This document shows, piece after piece, positions 24,687 through 38,371 of a stretch of DNA of 64,000 nucleotides. The stretch is from Channa striata (taxonomy: Eukaryota; Chordata; Actinopteri; Anabantiformes; Channidae). A program made the position numbers and the translations under genes. Where the stretch lies: positions 19,772,001 to 19,836,000 of the forward strand of contig CM065185.1 of the NCBI GenBank assembly GCA_033026295.1, in the 5' to 3' direction. The stretch's first letter is position 1. Each line of letters begins with the position of its first letter. The notes under the pieces were generated by a model, which ran no database searches, was not told the DNA's origin, and was given only the letters and a program-made list of their open reading frames with translations.

Positions 24687-27600
24687 TGACGTCAGTCTGT
24701 CAACTGAGCACTTTTATATTTACTAAAACTTTGCACGGTGCAGAATCCCTCACTGTCCGCATGCTGGTCCGGGGGGTGGGTCAAAGTTCACACATGTGCC
24801 TGAAGCCGTTGTTTTTCATGCAGTAGCTCAGACACAGACACACACACCCCGGCCTACAATAGATTCTTCATTTAGACAACGCTGCCAGGCAACAAGGGCA
24901 AGAGCTAAAAGTCAGACAGAAGTGAGAATTAATATCAACTATTGTAGGTGGGATTAAAGAAATGACAATAAATCTCAAGTGTCTCCAAAGGGACTTCAGT
25001 AATCTAGATTAAACAGCTGTTTGCAGTTCATTTAGTTCAAAGTGTGTGTGAATCAGTCGTATCCAGTGTGTGAGGATTGGATCGTGCAGGGATGATGAGC
25101 GTCGGCAGAGGTCATGTGCACAAGTGCTCACTGCACGACGCACACATGCACTGTATAGAGGAACGTGTGTTCACGCGGCTTCACTTCCTGAACCCGCCCC
25201 CTGCACTCAGTGACTGGCTGCTTTGATTTAATTGTGTGTGGAGTGTGTTAGCAGTGATTACAATTTGCGCTAATTATTGATTGGCCTGTAAACAATCATC
25301 TGGTCTGAGCAAACAATCGATCTGATGGAGTGAGACTGTGTGTGTCGACATTCTCTGCCTGTTCAGGCCTCGGAACCAAAGTCGGATGCGGGGCGTTTAT
25401 GTTGTGCACAGCAAAATTCCTCCAGCGTAAGGCTGTTTCAGATATGTTTGAATGAACTTTCTGTCACGTCAGGTGTTCCTGTCACCAGTGGAACTGTCTG
25501 TACTCGCTGTAATAATTCTTCCAGGCCTAAAGATGCTGCCCGTGTACATGATGGGGCCAAAATCCACAAGTCTAACACAAAAAATTAAAACTTTACATAA
25601 AGACAAGAAAAGGCTTCAGCCGTCTTTAATTACCTTATTAAGTCGTTCAGGCTTGAAGCATCTTCATGTCAAAATTGCCTCTTTCTGTTAGTTTCCTTCC
25701 ACTTGCAGCTCAACAGAGAAGCCTAGAAAAAACCGTAAAAACACGCTGTCGCTTTAAGAAACTGCTGAATCCTCGTTTTACCTTGTTTTACCTGTGTTTA
25801 CTGTGGCCCCATCCACGGTCACTTGAAGCGCCTTAAGAAGAGCGCTCCAAACCGGAAGAAGAACGTGTTTCTGTGTTCACACAGGCACCTGACGAACCCG
25901 TCCTTCAGCTTTGCTTTGATTTGCACAATACAAAGACAAATGCTCTTCAAATTGATTGACATTTATTTCCCATGTGAGTGTGTATCTTCATTTCTTCTGC
26001 TGTTAAGAAATGAATTGTGGTTGTTCGTAGCATAATACCATGTTTTTAAATATGATTTTAAAAGCAATAATTATTTTCAGTGTTTATCTTTACCACAGCT
26101 GTAAAGTGCTGGTAAACCTTGAAAATAGATATTGAAAGTGCTTGAAAAGTTTTGGAATTTGACTTTATAAAAGGTGTATGGGACATCCCAGGAGTTTGGT
26201 TAGAGAGAATTTTCCCGACTATAGGTGAGGTTCTTCTTATCGTGTGTCACCCAGAACGCCGCCACTTTTCCATTTCAAAACAAGATGATCTACATTGATC
26301 CACTAGATTTCTAGCTTTTGCTTTTGTCAGGTAGGAAGGTCTGAAGAGAGACATCTGCATCTCCACATACACAAACCAGATTCAGCGACGTGCTAAGACG
26401 GGTTTTTCCGACGTCTGCCGGTTCAATGATTTCAGTCTCACCAGGGAGAACAAATCTGCTCCATCACGGCCCAGTGAAGCATCCAGTTCTGCAGCCAGCA
26501 GTGTCCGTCGGCTAGATAAGATGCATGGTGCTTTAAGCCAGTGCAGCCCCCCCCCCTTTCCATTCCTGGTGCTCAGGCTTGAAACCGCTGCTCCATGACA
26601 CCAGGCGTCACACGGAGAATAAAAATGAGGTGAGGCGACCGGGAAATGGAACATGTTGGCTGCTTTTAGTGATTGAGGAACTGTGTGGCACTAGATGAGG
26701 GTCATTAATTTTGGGTAATGTAAATACAGTGATAGTGGGGTTGCTCATGTGAAGACAGGGAATGTTTGCTGAGGTTATTGGTAATGGCAGTGTAGTATTT
26801 TTCAAAATGGTGGTCAGTGGCTTTTCCGTATATAGACCGGGAGGGATGTCGGAGCGCAGAACCACATACGAGTGGTAAATGTTCACATCTGCCATTTCTG
26901 TGAGATGGTTTCAGCCAAATGTGCTACACATCATATTTCACTGGGAATCAAACTGTCAACCCCGGCTACATTAGCGTTAGCTCAAATATCCGGGACTTCC
27001 TCTTTGTTATTTATTCATCTTTTTTCTTTGAAGCAGATTCTTAATGCTTTCAAAATAAGAGCAATGACTAGAGGTGAAGAACAGAATCCTCGTCATCGCT
27101 GCGTTTTTCATAAAGCTCTGCCACAAATAAAAACTAACAGCAGCAGATTATCTCGATACGATGGCTCGAGTGTGAGCGGGTCCCACACAGTTTTTTTTTG
27201 TATTTTGTTTGTTTCGTTTCCCCAGTTTAATGCGAAAAAACACGAGTATTTAAAGGTTTTCTTTTTTCTTTCAGATACAAATCACACCCTGACGGTTTCA
27301 TTTCTGCAAACAGCCAGAGTTCTGCACAGATCACAAATATCTGCTGTGTTCTCACAAGTTAAAAAACTGCTGAGACTTTCTGATGAAGGCACGTCCAGTT
27401 TACGTCCATGAACGGAACGTAGTCTGACGTTAGTTGTAGTTTGGAATTCGCTCAGTCTGTTGATGCAGTCAGCTTTGAACTGACTGAATTATGTGCTGTA
27501 AAAATAAAGAACAAGCAGGAGCAAAGAAGCATCCGTCTCCGTAAAATGTCAACTGACCCCTGATAGAACAGAGGCTGTACAGATGTCGAACGGTGACTGA

Positions 27601-30600
27601 AGGTGACCTCTGCCGAGCCTGAGCTCATCTCCTGTTAAAACTACAGCCGCCAGCCGTGACTCGCTCTCCCTCGCTAATTACCTGCTCAGGTCATCAGGAG
27701 TCAAGTGGGGTGACCTTTGACCCTTCATAGCTGCGCTGTAATTGCTGTGTCGGCATCTCAGCCTGTTTTTCTTTTTTAAAGGACAACTCACACTGACAGA
27801 CCTTTGTCTCCTCTTCATAAATAACAGCCTCAAACACACAGTTCGTCCTGCGTCTTACTGTCTCACTCACGCTGACAAACTCCCTCAGATTAGTTGCACG
27901 TTCAAAAGCAATAAATTAGGTATTACCGCTGACGGATCAGTGAGAGTAATAGGTTCTGTTCTAATATCACTTTCAGAGGCAGTAACTTTTCAGTAACAAT
28001 AGTCATAACGTGAAGTGGATTTCTGAAGGCCCAGTTACCAGAGCAGTTTCCGCACCGCTGCAGCCTGTATGTGCACCGTCCTGTTGTGTGGAGATGTTGG
28101 AGTTTGTGTAACCAGAAAACACACAATCCAGAAAAATGTTTCCACAAAAAGTCTCATGTCTTTAAAAACTCATAATGATGTGTCTGACTATGCATGAGGT
28201 GATATTAGTATAATCAGCAGTAATGTCAGGTGTGACGTTACCCTCACCCTACACGCAGCTTTTAGGTCAAGAAACTCTCTGTTTCCCTTTGTTTTCATTT
28301 TACTTTTGCAGGTCTGACAAAGAAATAAAGTAAAACGTTAACATGGTCCGTCTGAAGCAGGAATAAACAGTCAAAAGAATCTGTGAGTGTTTGAAGCAGG
28401 AAGTGCGCTGGTCTCACACCAGTGCCCAGTGCAGTGCTGATGCCTCCGTACAGCCTAATCCTATTCGTGTGTCAGCTTTATTTTAGAAACAGGAAACGGG
28501 GGAAGAGCGGTACGGTGCGACTGCTGCGGAGAAAAGACGATCTCTGCACGTTCACCTGGTTTTCGCACAGGCGTGGCGTGGACGGCTGAAGTTTAGTCAT
28601 TGCACATGAAGAAGTCAGGTGTTTTCAAGGGGAAATGAAACAGACTCTGACCCACGGTGTGATCTTCACCTAATAAGGAGTCAGCAGATGACTGGACGGA
28701 GCAGTTCGTGTCTGCGACAACACAACAGCCACTGTTGGATAACCAGCTTGTGCCGTCGCTGTACAGAGTCATTTTTCACAGCAGACGTTGAAATTACATT
28801 TGAAAGTCTGTTTGCAGACGTCCGTCTCTTCTGTGAAAACGTGTGGATCTGTCTATGGTGACTTCCTGTCTGCTAAGCCAAGGAGAAAACGAACGCGCTC
28901 TCCTTTAAGGAGCGGCTGACGGACACAACAGGTCTTTAGACTAAACTGACGTTTTCTGCCAGTTCTCAGTCCCTGAGAAGGAGAAACTCCAGCACTTGCA
29001 ATATTTGGAACTTCTCGATGTGGTTTTGCAAAATTTTCCCATATCGAATTGCATCATCCAGTTGCACAATGTACTGGATGGTCATTTTTTTGTCGACGTA
29101 ATCCAGAACACCACCACAAGCTCATTCTGCCCTTCGCTATCTCAAACGCACACTTGACAGCGTGTGGGACAGCGCTGCCTCCCCGACATCAGCACTTCGT
29201 ACTTGACAAAGTATCAGGGTTTCAAGAAGTGTCAGATTTTGGCACTTGCACTTAAGCCTTCCCGCGTAGCCGCTCGGTGCCAAGCAAGGGCTTAGGCTAA
29301 ATCGATGCCGGCTGAGCCAAGAGAGGGAATGAAAGGGAGACATTTCAAACAGCTGTCCCAAAAAATGAGAGAGGGAGATGTCATTCTGTGGACATATGTG
29401 TGAAGAGCTCAAGTGGTGTTATTTTCAGGCAAAAACCTGATCTAGATACTGTAAGAGGATCAAAATCCCAGCCAACCAAGGGACAACTTGGGAAAACAAG
29501 GTTCGGTTGCCAAAGACAATAAAAGACTTATGGATGTTTCCTGATTCTCATCAGTTGCCTTGAATTGTTCAGATATTTCAACCATCACATAGACTTAAAT
29601 CTGGTTTTTATCTGGTAAAATATGATGGAAATAAATTTACGATAAATGGTGAAATTAAATCAACAAAAGCAACAGAAATTTTTAAATCGAGATTTAAATA
29701 CTGTAACTGGTGGATAAAAATAATTTACTGTAAATGCTGGTTAATATGAGAAGCATCTACTCTGAGTGATGGGACATTTTGAAATGAGTTCATTGTCTGA
29801 CACTTTTCACACTTTCAGCTCAGCCATCAGCACATAAAAACTTTGCGTCTGGTCATGCAGGAGTTTACATGAAAACTGGTGAAGAATTCTGCAAACTACT
29901 GGATCATCTTTTTTATTTCCTGTGTTTTTTTTATCCATATGACCTTGTTGTTATATTGCATTTCTGTTTGAGCTCATAAATAAGTTTATTAGTTCTGCAA
30001 ACTCTAAGCTTCTATAGGTTTGTTCTTGTTGTGTTATTTGGTCAACTGTACTGTAATTTCAAGTGTTGAATTATTATAATTTAAGTAGTATTCCCCTAAA
30101 GCAGTCAGGGGTAGGTTTATTACTCGGTTCCTCATTTATTAATAAAAGATTATCAGCATATTATCTTTACTTTGTACTGAGCATTAATTCATTAATAATG
30201 TTTTCCTACTACGACCATATTTGCTTACAGTTTTTGCACAATGACTAGTCTCACTGAATATAAGACATGACTATTCCATTAATATATGGCTGTTGTTACC
30301 TGACGCTGGAGGATGTGTAACCTACCTACCCGTGATTTATGTGATCTGAATCATTAAGGGCCAACTTTGTTAGTGAGTGTATAAGGAGAGCGGTCGTCTG
30401 CACATTTAGGAACTTTTGGCTTTGGTCTAACCTTCTGTTTCCCGCCATCTAAAGAAACGCGGGTCAAAGCCGCGATGATGCCGGAGCTGAGACGAGCCAC
30501 GATTTACCCACAACTTGTACAACTGCAGCTGGACGATTGTTACATCATCCTTTTGTCAAATCGGCTCCTCGGTAATGACAGTAATTATCACAATCCGAGT

Positions 30601-30995
30601 CCTGAAACAAGGCGGTTTTTGGCCGGCGTTGTCCGTTTCACCGCGCAATCCACAGCCTCATCATTAGGTCCTTTGGGAGGAGTAACTGGCACGGCCTCTG
30701 CAGAGCCAGGCTCTGTGTGTCTGAATGTGTCGGAGTGTGTGTGAGCCAGCACAAAAGCTTGGTCTGGGTGCAGAATGTGAACCAGAGACGGCACTCTGGA
30801 TCAGTGCCAGGCAGCAGGATCTTATCAGCAGTGCCGTGACCTCGTGTTGTGTCGGAATATCTTTTCACAATGTGTGTGCATCTACGCACACGAGTGTGTG
30901 GGACAAGGTTGGATGATAAATGTGGTTTAGAGTGGTTTGGGTTTATTGTCTTATGAAGGGGAGTCCTTGAAACAGCTGAGAGCAGGAGGCCTGAG

Positions 30996-31018
30996 GTGTG
31001 TGTGTGTGTGTGTGTGTG
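30996..31018 (+). repeat. (GT)11 microsatellite
   Basis: Uninterrupted GT run. Confidence 0.95.
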
Positions 31019-34000
31019 CAGCATGTACATTAATGCATATTTTTGTGATGCGTTATGAACGTCCAGTGAATAAGTCACGTTGTCACAACTGTGATATTAG
31101 TGTAATGTCTTCGGACAATTTGTTGTTCCTGTGAGTTAAACTGGTTTGGAGAACGATTGTGGTCTGGCCCAGTGGACTTCACTCGTAACCTTTTTATTTG
31201 CTTCGAAATAAAACCTCGGTCTTTCTCCTGACCTTAACCAAAGTGTTTCCCTCGGACTCTGGAGCAGACTTGGGCCTGTGGTCTGACACGGCTGCCCCTC
31301 ACACTCCCACTGCCCTCCATGCAAGTCGTTTTCCATTACTGCAGCGCTGCCTTCATTCATTCAAGCAATGCATCACATCCAATCCAAATCATTCCCCGGC
31401 TGAAAAATAAAACAACATAAAAAACACTGCAATATGAATCGATTTTTTTTTTTAAGTTGTGGTGGAAACAAACATTTTAAGTTTCAAAATCCTGGAGGGA
31501 CTGAATACTGACATATAAGCATAACTGTATTAATAGATAGAACAAATTAATTGAAAACATGAATAGTTATGTAAATCCAGGGTTTTTCTATAGCATAATA
31601 AAACGTGTACAAACGCACCTCTGCGTTGAGCTGAGAGCAGCAGCCTCGTCACCGTTTGAGGTTACTGCAGTACAGACGCTGTAAAGAGAGGTGCATCAGT
31701 GTGATTTCATAACACAATAAAAGTCTGGAATGATGAATATTGCGAGGAATCGGTGTTGTAACGACGGGTGCAGTGTCACTCTTACTGCCGCTTGTATACG
31801 TCCTTCAAACATACAGGACGTGTGCGGGAGCAAAGCACATGTGCATGTGTTTGTGCATAATAACAGGACGCGTGGAAAGGCGGCATTATGCAGCTGGATA
31901 TAGAGCAGAAGCTCCGTTTTAGCCGCTGGTGCTCTCAGCTCACCGCAGCAGGCTAATGGATCACTGTCTGCGTCTCCTGTAATTACCGAAATACGACTGT
32001 CGTTCTAGAAATACCGTCCCTCCTCCATCATTCCACAGCCATTAGACGCATGTGTGTGCATGTGAGTGGGTGTGTTTGGTTCTGCTCCTGAATGCTCAAA
32101 AAGTGCAGCTCCGTGTTCATTATTTCGACTTGAAGAGGCGGTTTTATTTGTCCGCAGCAGGACGCGGGGACGGACTGCAAACATCAGGAGGAAGGCCTCA
32201 AACGGACTCTGGAGTTAAAGCTAATCCCGAGCCATGAATTACTGAATGTTCAGACCAGGCACCGGCTTCTGGGTTAGAAGACACGAGTTAAAGTTTAATG
32301 AAAGAGTTGAGACTGAAAGTCCAAAACTAGAGACAAAATCAAACCGACTACAGACAGAAATTTAACCTCTATTAACTAAAAAATAATCCTCCCCAATTAA
32401 ATAATTAGTACCTGGAGAATGGACGACCAGTTTCCATATCTGAAGCTGAAACAAATCATCATCGTGACAATTTGACACATTTAGGGGGTTTTCATATATT
32501 TCCTTAGACAAGAATTTTGTTATTTGCTTATGGCTATTTGGAGTTAAGAGTAGCAGATAAATCACAAATTTGACATTTCTGACACTGAGCAAAAACAAGT
32601 TTAAATCACTTAAAAACAAATCGACAGTTTGTGTTGCAGAAGCTGTTCTACATAAACGATATACATTAAAAGCAATAAAACACCAATAAAGTATAAAATA
32701 AAACCAAATGAACAAATAAAATATGTATATTATGAAATTATAATGATAATCAGATACTGTACATTTTATTACAGCCTCATTTAGTTTATTAGAAGGTGTT
32801 TAAATCTGAGTTTATGACCTCGAGTTTTAGAGCTCGAGTCTGGCCAAAAAAAAAAATCTTCCCACCCCAGTTGGCTTTTTCCATTTTGAAGTGTGCAGGA
32901 TTTTTCCAAATAATTTTGTGTTTGTTGATGATTCAGTGTTTTTGGTTTTTTTCTGGAAGTTGAGTCATGGGAACCACAGTTTTTTTTTTCAGATCTTTGA
33001 GTTTTATGTGTAACTCAGCCTAGAAGTGTTTCAGCTGGCAGTCACAAGGTTTATGAGAAAATGAGTCAGACTTTGATTTGTGGATCTGTGGACACGCAGA
33101 AACTGTGTTCTTTGTGTAACAGATGACAAAGATCACAATAAAGGAAAACTCCGCTCCTCTGTGGATCTCGACACGGTCGGTGAAAATATCCCAAAATACC
33201 TCTGGATTATCGTCGCTGAACACAAACACGTGGCTGCGCTCTGAAAGCCCCTCAACTCGCCCCCCAGCCTCTCACAAACACGTGCCTGCTAAATTTCACT
33301 TCGACACAAACAACTGGTAATTAATGGACAGGACCCCGCGTTGGAGTGACTGATTGGCCTGTTATCGGCCTTTTATTAAACCTGGATTAATGGCTCTGGA
33401 AGTACTTTGCAAGAAATGGCCCAACGATGTTGAATGAAAGCACCAGCGAAACAAAAGCGACCTGTTATCACAATGCAAACACACAACAAGTTCTGTTCTC
33501 GCTCCCCAATCTGCGTCACGAACACGGACTTCACCGCTGATGCTATTTCAGTCACGCTTGGCAGCGCTTTGGAGCGCGCCGTGCTGCCAGAGATCTTTTA
33601 TTGTCTCCGCTCAGGCACATGCGAGCGCAGTAAATAATCTGCAGGCCAGATCTCGAGTCTCAGCGAGGACCCTGACTGGAAACGCTCGAGTCTGTTGTGA
33701 TCTTTGGACTGTAACACTAACGCTCTCGGAGAAGTGGGTCGCGTGTGAGTCCTCGCACTCTGCCAGACCCACTCCGCTGCTCATTTGCTGATCTCTGGCT
33801 GTTAGGCTCCCTCCCGCCTGCACGCCTCCAGCCTGTCCGTGCACTCGGATGGGTTTATCTTCTGTATGAGCTCGTTTGCGTGTGAAAGCAGGTGAATGTG
33901 GCTCAAATCTGCAGGAAAATCGTAACTTTTATTAGACGCTAAAGAGTCCACGTATTGTTGGGGACCCAGCGGTGTCTTGTTGACGTCCGTCGGAAATTCC

Positions 34001-36530
34001 AGTGGTATTAACTTTTATGGAGCAGCTGCTGCTTCTGTTGCTGCCCTTTTCAGGGTTGCTGCGTTAAAGACTCTTCCTCTGTTTTACTTCTCTATAGGTG
34101 AACATTTCTCCGCCAAGTTAAAATGTTTTCTGTTAGTTTGTGTGGAGGTGAGCTGTGTCCTTTCACCACATGTTCTTCTCTGCTTTAGCTTTTTGTTGGA
34201 CTTGAATGAGGAACGTACAAATGGGCTGAAAACTCCTTTTGAGTCCTGGGCTTCTCAAAGTGGGTGCCGTGTGACCCTGAGGGGCCTTAAGGATGGAACT
34301 AAGGCCGAAGGTAGACGAACCCGCACATTGTTTGCACGTGTCCTCACGTACTTAAACATCTGTCGAATCTGAAGGAAAAGCCCCAACAGACAGACTCCTC
34401 ACTCCTCCCTCACTGAAAAGCCGAGTTTGCTTTTTGCACGGTGCAGAAGACACGAGCATGTCGCGTCTTCATTGCCCCGTTTCCCAGTGATTCCTCGTCT
34501 TTTCCCACTGGATACAGATGTGCTGTATCTCTGCTCTGCAGTTTGTCGGTGCACGACAAACATGACGACTGGTGGCTCACGCGTGGATGTACTACACTAC
34601 AAGAACCGCATGTGGCGCCGCCTCGAAGCCCTTCAGACGATTCCGCCCAGTGGCCTCGTGGCACTTTTGGCATTTTCTCCATTGCCTGTGATGATAATAG
34701 CAGCTCCTGTGAAACTGTTGACAGGACACTTGCAACTACAAACACTTTCTACAAATGTCTAATCCATGGAGGCTTTACATCTGTAAAACGTTCCCACAGC
34801 TCAGAGGAGTAACTCTCATCTCTGTGACGTGATCCAGAATGCTGGGCTGCAACACGGAAACAAACCCAGAGGCCCGAAACAGTTTTGGCTCCTGCGCCGG
34901 CAGAGTGGTTTTTATTAAAGGGGCTGGGGGTCGTGTTTCAGTCCAGTGTCCAGCTCCTCTAATCCGTCCGTGGGCTCACGTTGGAGGCGGAGCTAATCGA
35001 TGCTGAACAGCAGCTGCTTTGATTAAAATGACTGAAACACAGAAATGTGAGAATCAGAGGAGGTGGCCTGAATTACTTTGTAGGAGGAAATGAGAGTGGA
35101 CCTCTTGTTGTAGTTCCCGTTGTTGCACCATGTTTTTTACAATTCTGGAGAAATGACCCTGAGTCTGCAGAAGCATAAATCAGGTGTTATGTGGGATTAA
35201 ATCTCATGTTTATGTGGCATCACTTCCTCTCAACGTGCAAAACCATTCCTCCAAACCAGAGCAGGCCACCCCACAGCGCTAACATTTGTTCATTTGCTTT
35301 AGTTTTTTATTTTAACATTTTGCTAAATAAATATTGTCTTTAAAAAGTGCAAAAGCACTAACCGTTAAAATTAACCACTAAAGAAATTCGAATCTCCTGG
35401 AAGGACAGGTGGAAAAAACTCTGCCCAGGGTTGGAAACTCGTATTTAGCACAGTTTCTTGGGAAGGATGTGCACGTCCTCTGTCCACAGTCCTGGTCCGA
35501 CGTCCAAAGGACTCGGCGTGTTACACAAGGACTGCTGCTCGCCGCCTCGTCACTTCGCTGCTAATTGACATTCAAATGGATTCACACTCACCATAGGCTA
35601 CACGCATGTCGTATTGTGTTCGTGCGTCATGAAAACTGCTCTTCCTGTTTCATTTATGCCTGTGCACTCCGTGGATATAATAAAGCAAAATTCTGCGGGT
35701 CACAGCTTCCTCAGATGCTTACTCTGCTCCCCTGTATGCATATTATTGCCCAAATATTTAGGTATGCTCAGCCGCTCTTCGCCAATATTCTTTTCTCTTG
35801 TTTAAATGTTCTCTTGCGACAGCCTTAATCTAAAGCAGACAGCGAATGTGAAAGGTGTTGTGAATGCTGACACCGAGGGAAACAAAGTGGTTCATTTTGG
35901 AACTAACCGGACTGTAATGAATCACACTGCGTTAGTGCAGTGCAGAGGAATATTATCACCTCTCATAAGTGTCTGATAATCACATTTTTATCTTTATTTA
36001 GCCAGGAAACGTGTGCTGAACAAGCGCGCTGTTGTTAATTAGAGACAGGTGCACCTGGGAGACGCAGCCTGCTGTTTACCACAGAGCTGCAGCCGTTTCA
36101 GAAACGCGAAGGTCACGAGTTGAAACCCGTGACCTAAACTGTGACGGATCGACAAATTATGAAAATCTGCCTTCTGCTTAAACAATAATTTAAGTCCTGC
36201 CTTGAAACATTTAGTTTTGGAAATTAATTGTATTATCACAGGAAACACAAAATATCTACATCTTCAACTTAAATATTTGCCCTTTTTTTTTGTTCATGAA
36301 TTTTCTTTTGTTCTTTTTGTTCTCTTCTTTGTTCTGGAAGTTGTTAGCTAGCTAACCACTCTTTACCTGAGTGGCGTTTCTGCAGGCGTAGCATCCTCGC
36401 TAATCTGTGGCTAATTCCTTCAGTCAGAGGCCGAACCCGATGACTTACTGTCGGCACCGGTGGAAAATAACCCCGGTAAAAGGATGAGGTTTAATGCCTG
36501 GGCCGTGAAGGGGTCCGGAGAGCGGAGGAC

Positions 36531-36590
36531 TACATTTACATTTACATTTACATTTAGTCGTTTGGCAGACGCCTTTATCCAGAGAGGCCA
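36531..36590 (-). mobile_element. SINE tail remnant, reverse orientation
   Basis: The reverse complement reads ctggataaaggcgtctgcc followed by four copies of aaatgt, the same V-SINE/L2-like tail as at 4695-4757 in the opposite direction. The body would lie at higher coordinates and is decayed. Confidence 0.65.
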
Positions 36591-37439
36591 ACCAGGTCCG
36601 ACTCCTTCGACGCTTACCTTGGTTGTTGGACGCTAGTTACAGGTATGTCAGCAGAAGCGTTCCTGAAATGCATATCGGGTTATTGAGCTGACTGAGGGTT
36701 TGATTCGGGCTAACAGACAATAAACGCTAAACGAGTTACTGCAGCGTAAATGCTAAGTGCTGACGTGCCAATCAGCCATGTGGTTCAGGGGAAGAGTGAG
36801 TCAGGGTGTTCAGCGGTTTCAGGGAGTCCTGAGCAAATGTCAGCAGGAGATTTTCAAAGAAAAGGTCCGTAGTCAGTGGCACCGGGTTTCTGACGTGATC
36901 CAGGATGTTTTGAGCCCGGTCATATGAACCTTTATGAGCCTAAAATCCTTCCCTCCCAGCAGACGAAGCACCTTCCTGCAAATGACTGCCTCCCACTGGT
37001 TCAGTGGAGTCATTGCCTCATTAGTTGTTACTGTTCTTGATTATTTGAAGTTGAGCAAAGGTTTTTTCAGCCCACAAATACCTAATGCACATGTTCCTAA
37101 AAACTAGAAGGATGTGCATGAAAATTGAGTAAAGTGAACAAAACAAATCAAAGTGAGGATCATTTTCTACTTTCCAGTAATTTAATTAACTGTGTATATT
37201 CGGGCATTTCCTGGCTGAGATGAGGGTCTATATTAATATTGCTACATATTTTACTGGAGTACTGAACAATGCTTTGGACCGTAACTAATAAACTGAAATG
37301 GTCCATGTTGTTCTCAGCCATCTGTTGCCTCTCGGTCCACGTTCAGGAAATGAAGCTGGACCCAGTTCGTTGGGGTTTCATTCTGTGGACGTGAGCTCAT
37401 GACTCACTGACTGAAAACCATGATAAACTTTCATATTTG
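36591..37439. other. sequence between SINE tail and nrp1 CpG island
   Basis: The first 300 bp may be the decayed SINE body. The rest is AT-rich DNA with no feature I can name before the GC-rich promoter begins. Confidence 0.45.
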
Positions 37440-37954
37440 CTGATGTGAACGGATCCAGCAAACACCGCCCGCCCCAAAAGCACCGCGAACGGGTCCGATT
37501 GAACTTGAGTGTGGATGAGCCGTGAAGGAGCGAACGGACGGAGGATCCGCCGCGGTTCCCCGCCCGCCCTCTGCTCCCTGCCCGCTGCCGAAGCCACATG
37601 CCAGCGCGCGTTTGCGTGCGCACTTTCTCAAAGCCTGCGCGCACGCGTCGGGCGCGCACAGAGGGCGCACCGCACCGGGACCACTTCGCTCCAGAGCCTC
37701 GTAGCAGTCGGTCGCTGCTGGTTGCGCGCAGTGGCGTCTACGAGCCGGAATTTGGGCAGCGGAAACCCTCGTTCTCCTGACGTTAGTGCTGCTGCGGAGC
37801 TCAGTCAGTCAGCGGTGAGGAGACGGGTGTCAGGCGGCCAGCGCTCCGAGGCTCCCCGCCGTTGGTTTTCACTGAGCCCCGCGAACTAGTGGCTTCTCCT
37901 TTTTCGCCTCGTACGTGGAAGTATCGTTCTCATTTGGTCTGAGAAGAACAAGAA

Positions 37955-37991
37955 CAAGAGGAAGAAGAGGAAGAAGAGGAAGAAGAGGAGG
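37955..37991 (+). repeat. GAAGAAGAG purine repeat in presumed nrp1 5' UTR
   Basis: A pure-purine run with a 9-bp period (gaagaagag, about three and a half copies) lies about 300 nt ahead of the start codon. It is part of a longer purine-rich stretch starting near 37940. Confidence 0.7.
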
Positions 37992-38151
37992 TCTGATCGA
38001 GAATCGACGGCGCGCCGCTGCCACTTTTGGCGATCGGAATTTTCCTCTTGATTTTTCGCCTTTTTCTGCATTTGGATTATTTCTCTCTTTTTCCTGGAGG
38101 TGTCAAGTTGTTGCCCGAGAAACGCGAGGATCTGCTGCCGGAGCTCGCAGG

Positions 38152-38190
38152 ATGCTGGGAACCCTACGGCGCCCAGACCTCTTACTTTGA
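38152..38190 (+). promoter_or_regulatory. short upstream ORF (12 codons) in nrp1 5' UTR
   Basis: This is the only ATG I find between 37800 and the nrp1 start codon. It opens a 12-codon reading frame (MLGTLRRPDLLL) ending in TGA at 38188-38190, 99 nt before the main ATG. Its context is caggATGc, moderate because of the purine at neither -3 nor +4 in the ideal form. If it lies in the mature 5' UTR it could lower main-ORF translation. That is inference. Confidence 0.45.
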
Positions 38191-38289
38191 GACAGTCTTT
38201 GGTGATTTTCCGTTTTTCCTCCGCTCTCCGACGGACGCCCCTGGACCTTGTCTCCCGCCTGCCGTGTTGCTGGCCGGTGATCGTGCACC

Positions 38290-38371
38290 ATGTCAGGGCT
38301 GTGGATGCCTGGTGGATGGCTATTGTTCCTGCTCAGCCAGGTCTTGTCGGTGGCCCCGCTGACTCAGACCG
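38290..38371 (+). CDS. nrp1: nrp1 coding exon 1: start codon and signal peptide
   Basis: The ATG at 38290 lies in a good Kozak context (caccATG, A at -3). It opens 27 codons, MSGLWMPGGWLLFLLSQVLS followed by VAPLTQT, plus one base of the next codon. Residues about 10-20 form the hydrophobic core (WLLFLLSQVL) of a classical secretory signal peptide, so the protein enters the ER. Cleavage probably falls in the LSVAPLTQT stretch before the first CUB cysteine, but the exact site is inference. The exon ends at the donor ACCG|GTAGGT, which is close to consensus. The base G plus AT from exon 2 makes the Asp codon of DKCGG. I chose this start because it gives a signal peptide directly ahead of CUB1 and no better in-frame ATG lies upstream. 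Leader sequences diverge quickly, so identity comes from the exons downstream. Confidence 0.9.

Larger units (their letters stand above)
22891..36530. other. gene-free upstream sequence
   Basis: Holds only short simple repeats ((CTGT)n near 24665, (GT)11 near 30996), A/T-rich stretches around 29450-30300 and unremarkable unique DNA. I recognise no gene or RNA. Confidence 0.5.

Noticed and set aside
26872..27411. 179-codon open frame on the + strand
   Set aside because: It has no ATG start, no recognisable domain and low-complexity patches.
37509..37889. 126-codon open frame in the CpG island
   Set aside because: It starts at GTG, and GC-rich DNA lacks stop codons by composition; no similarity to a known protein.
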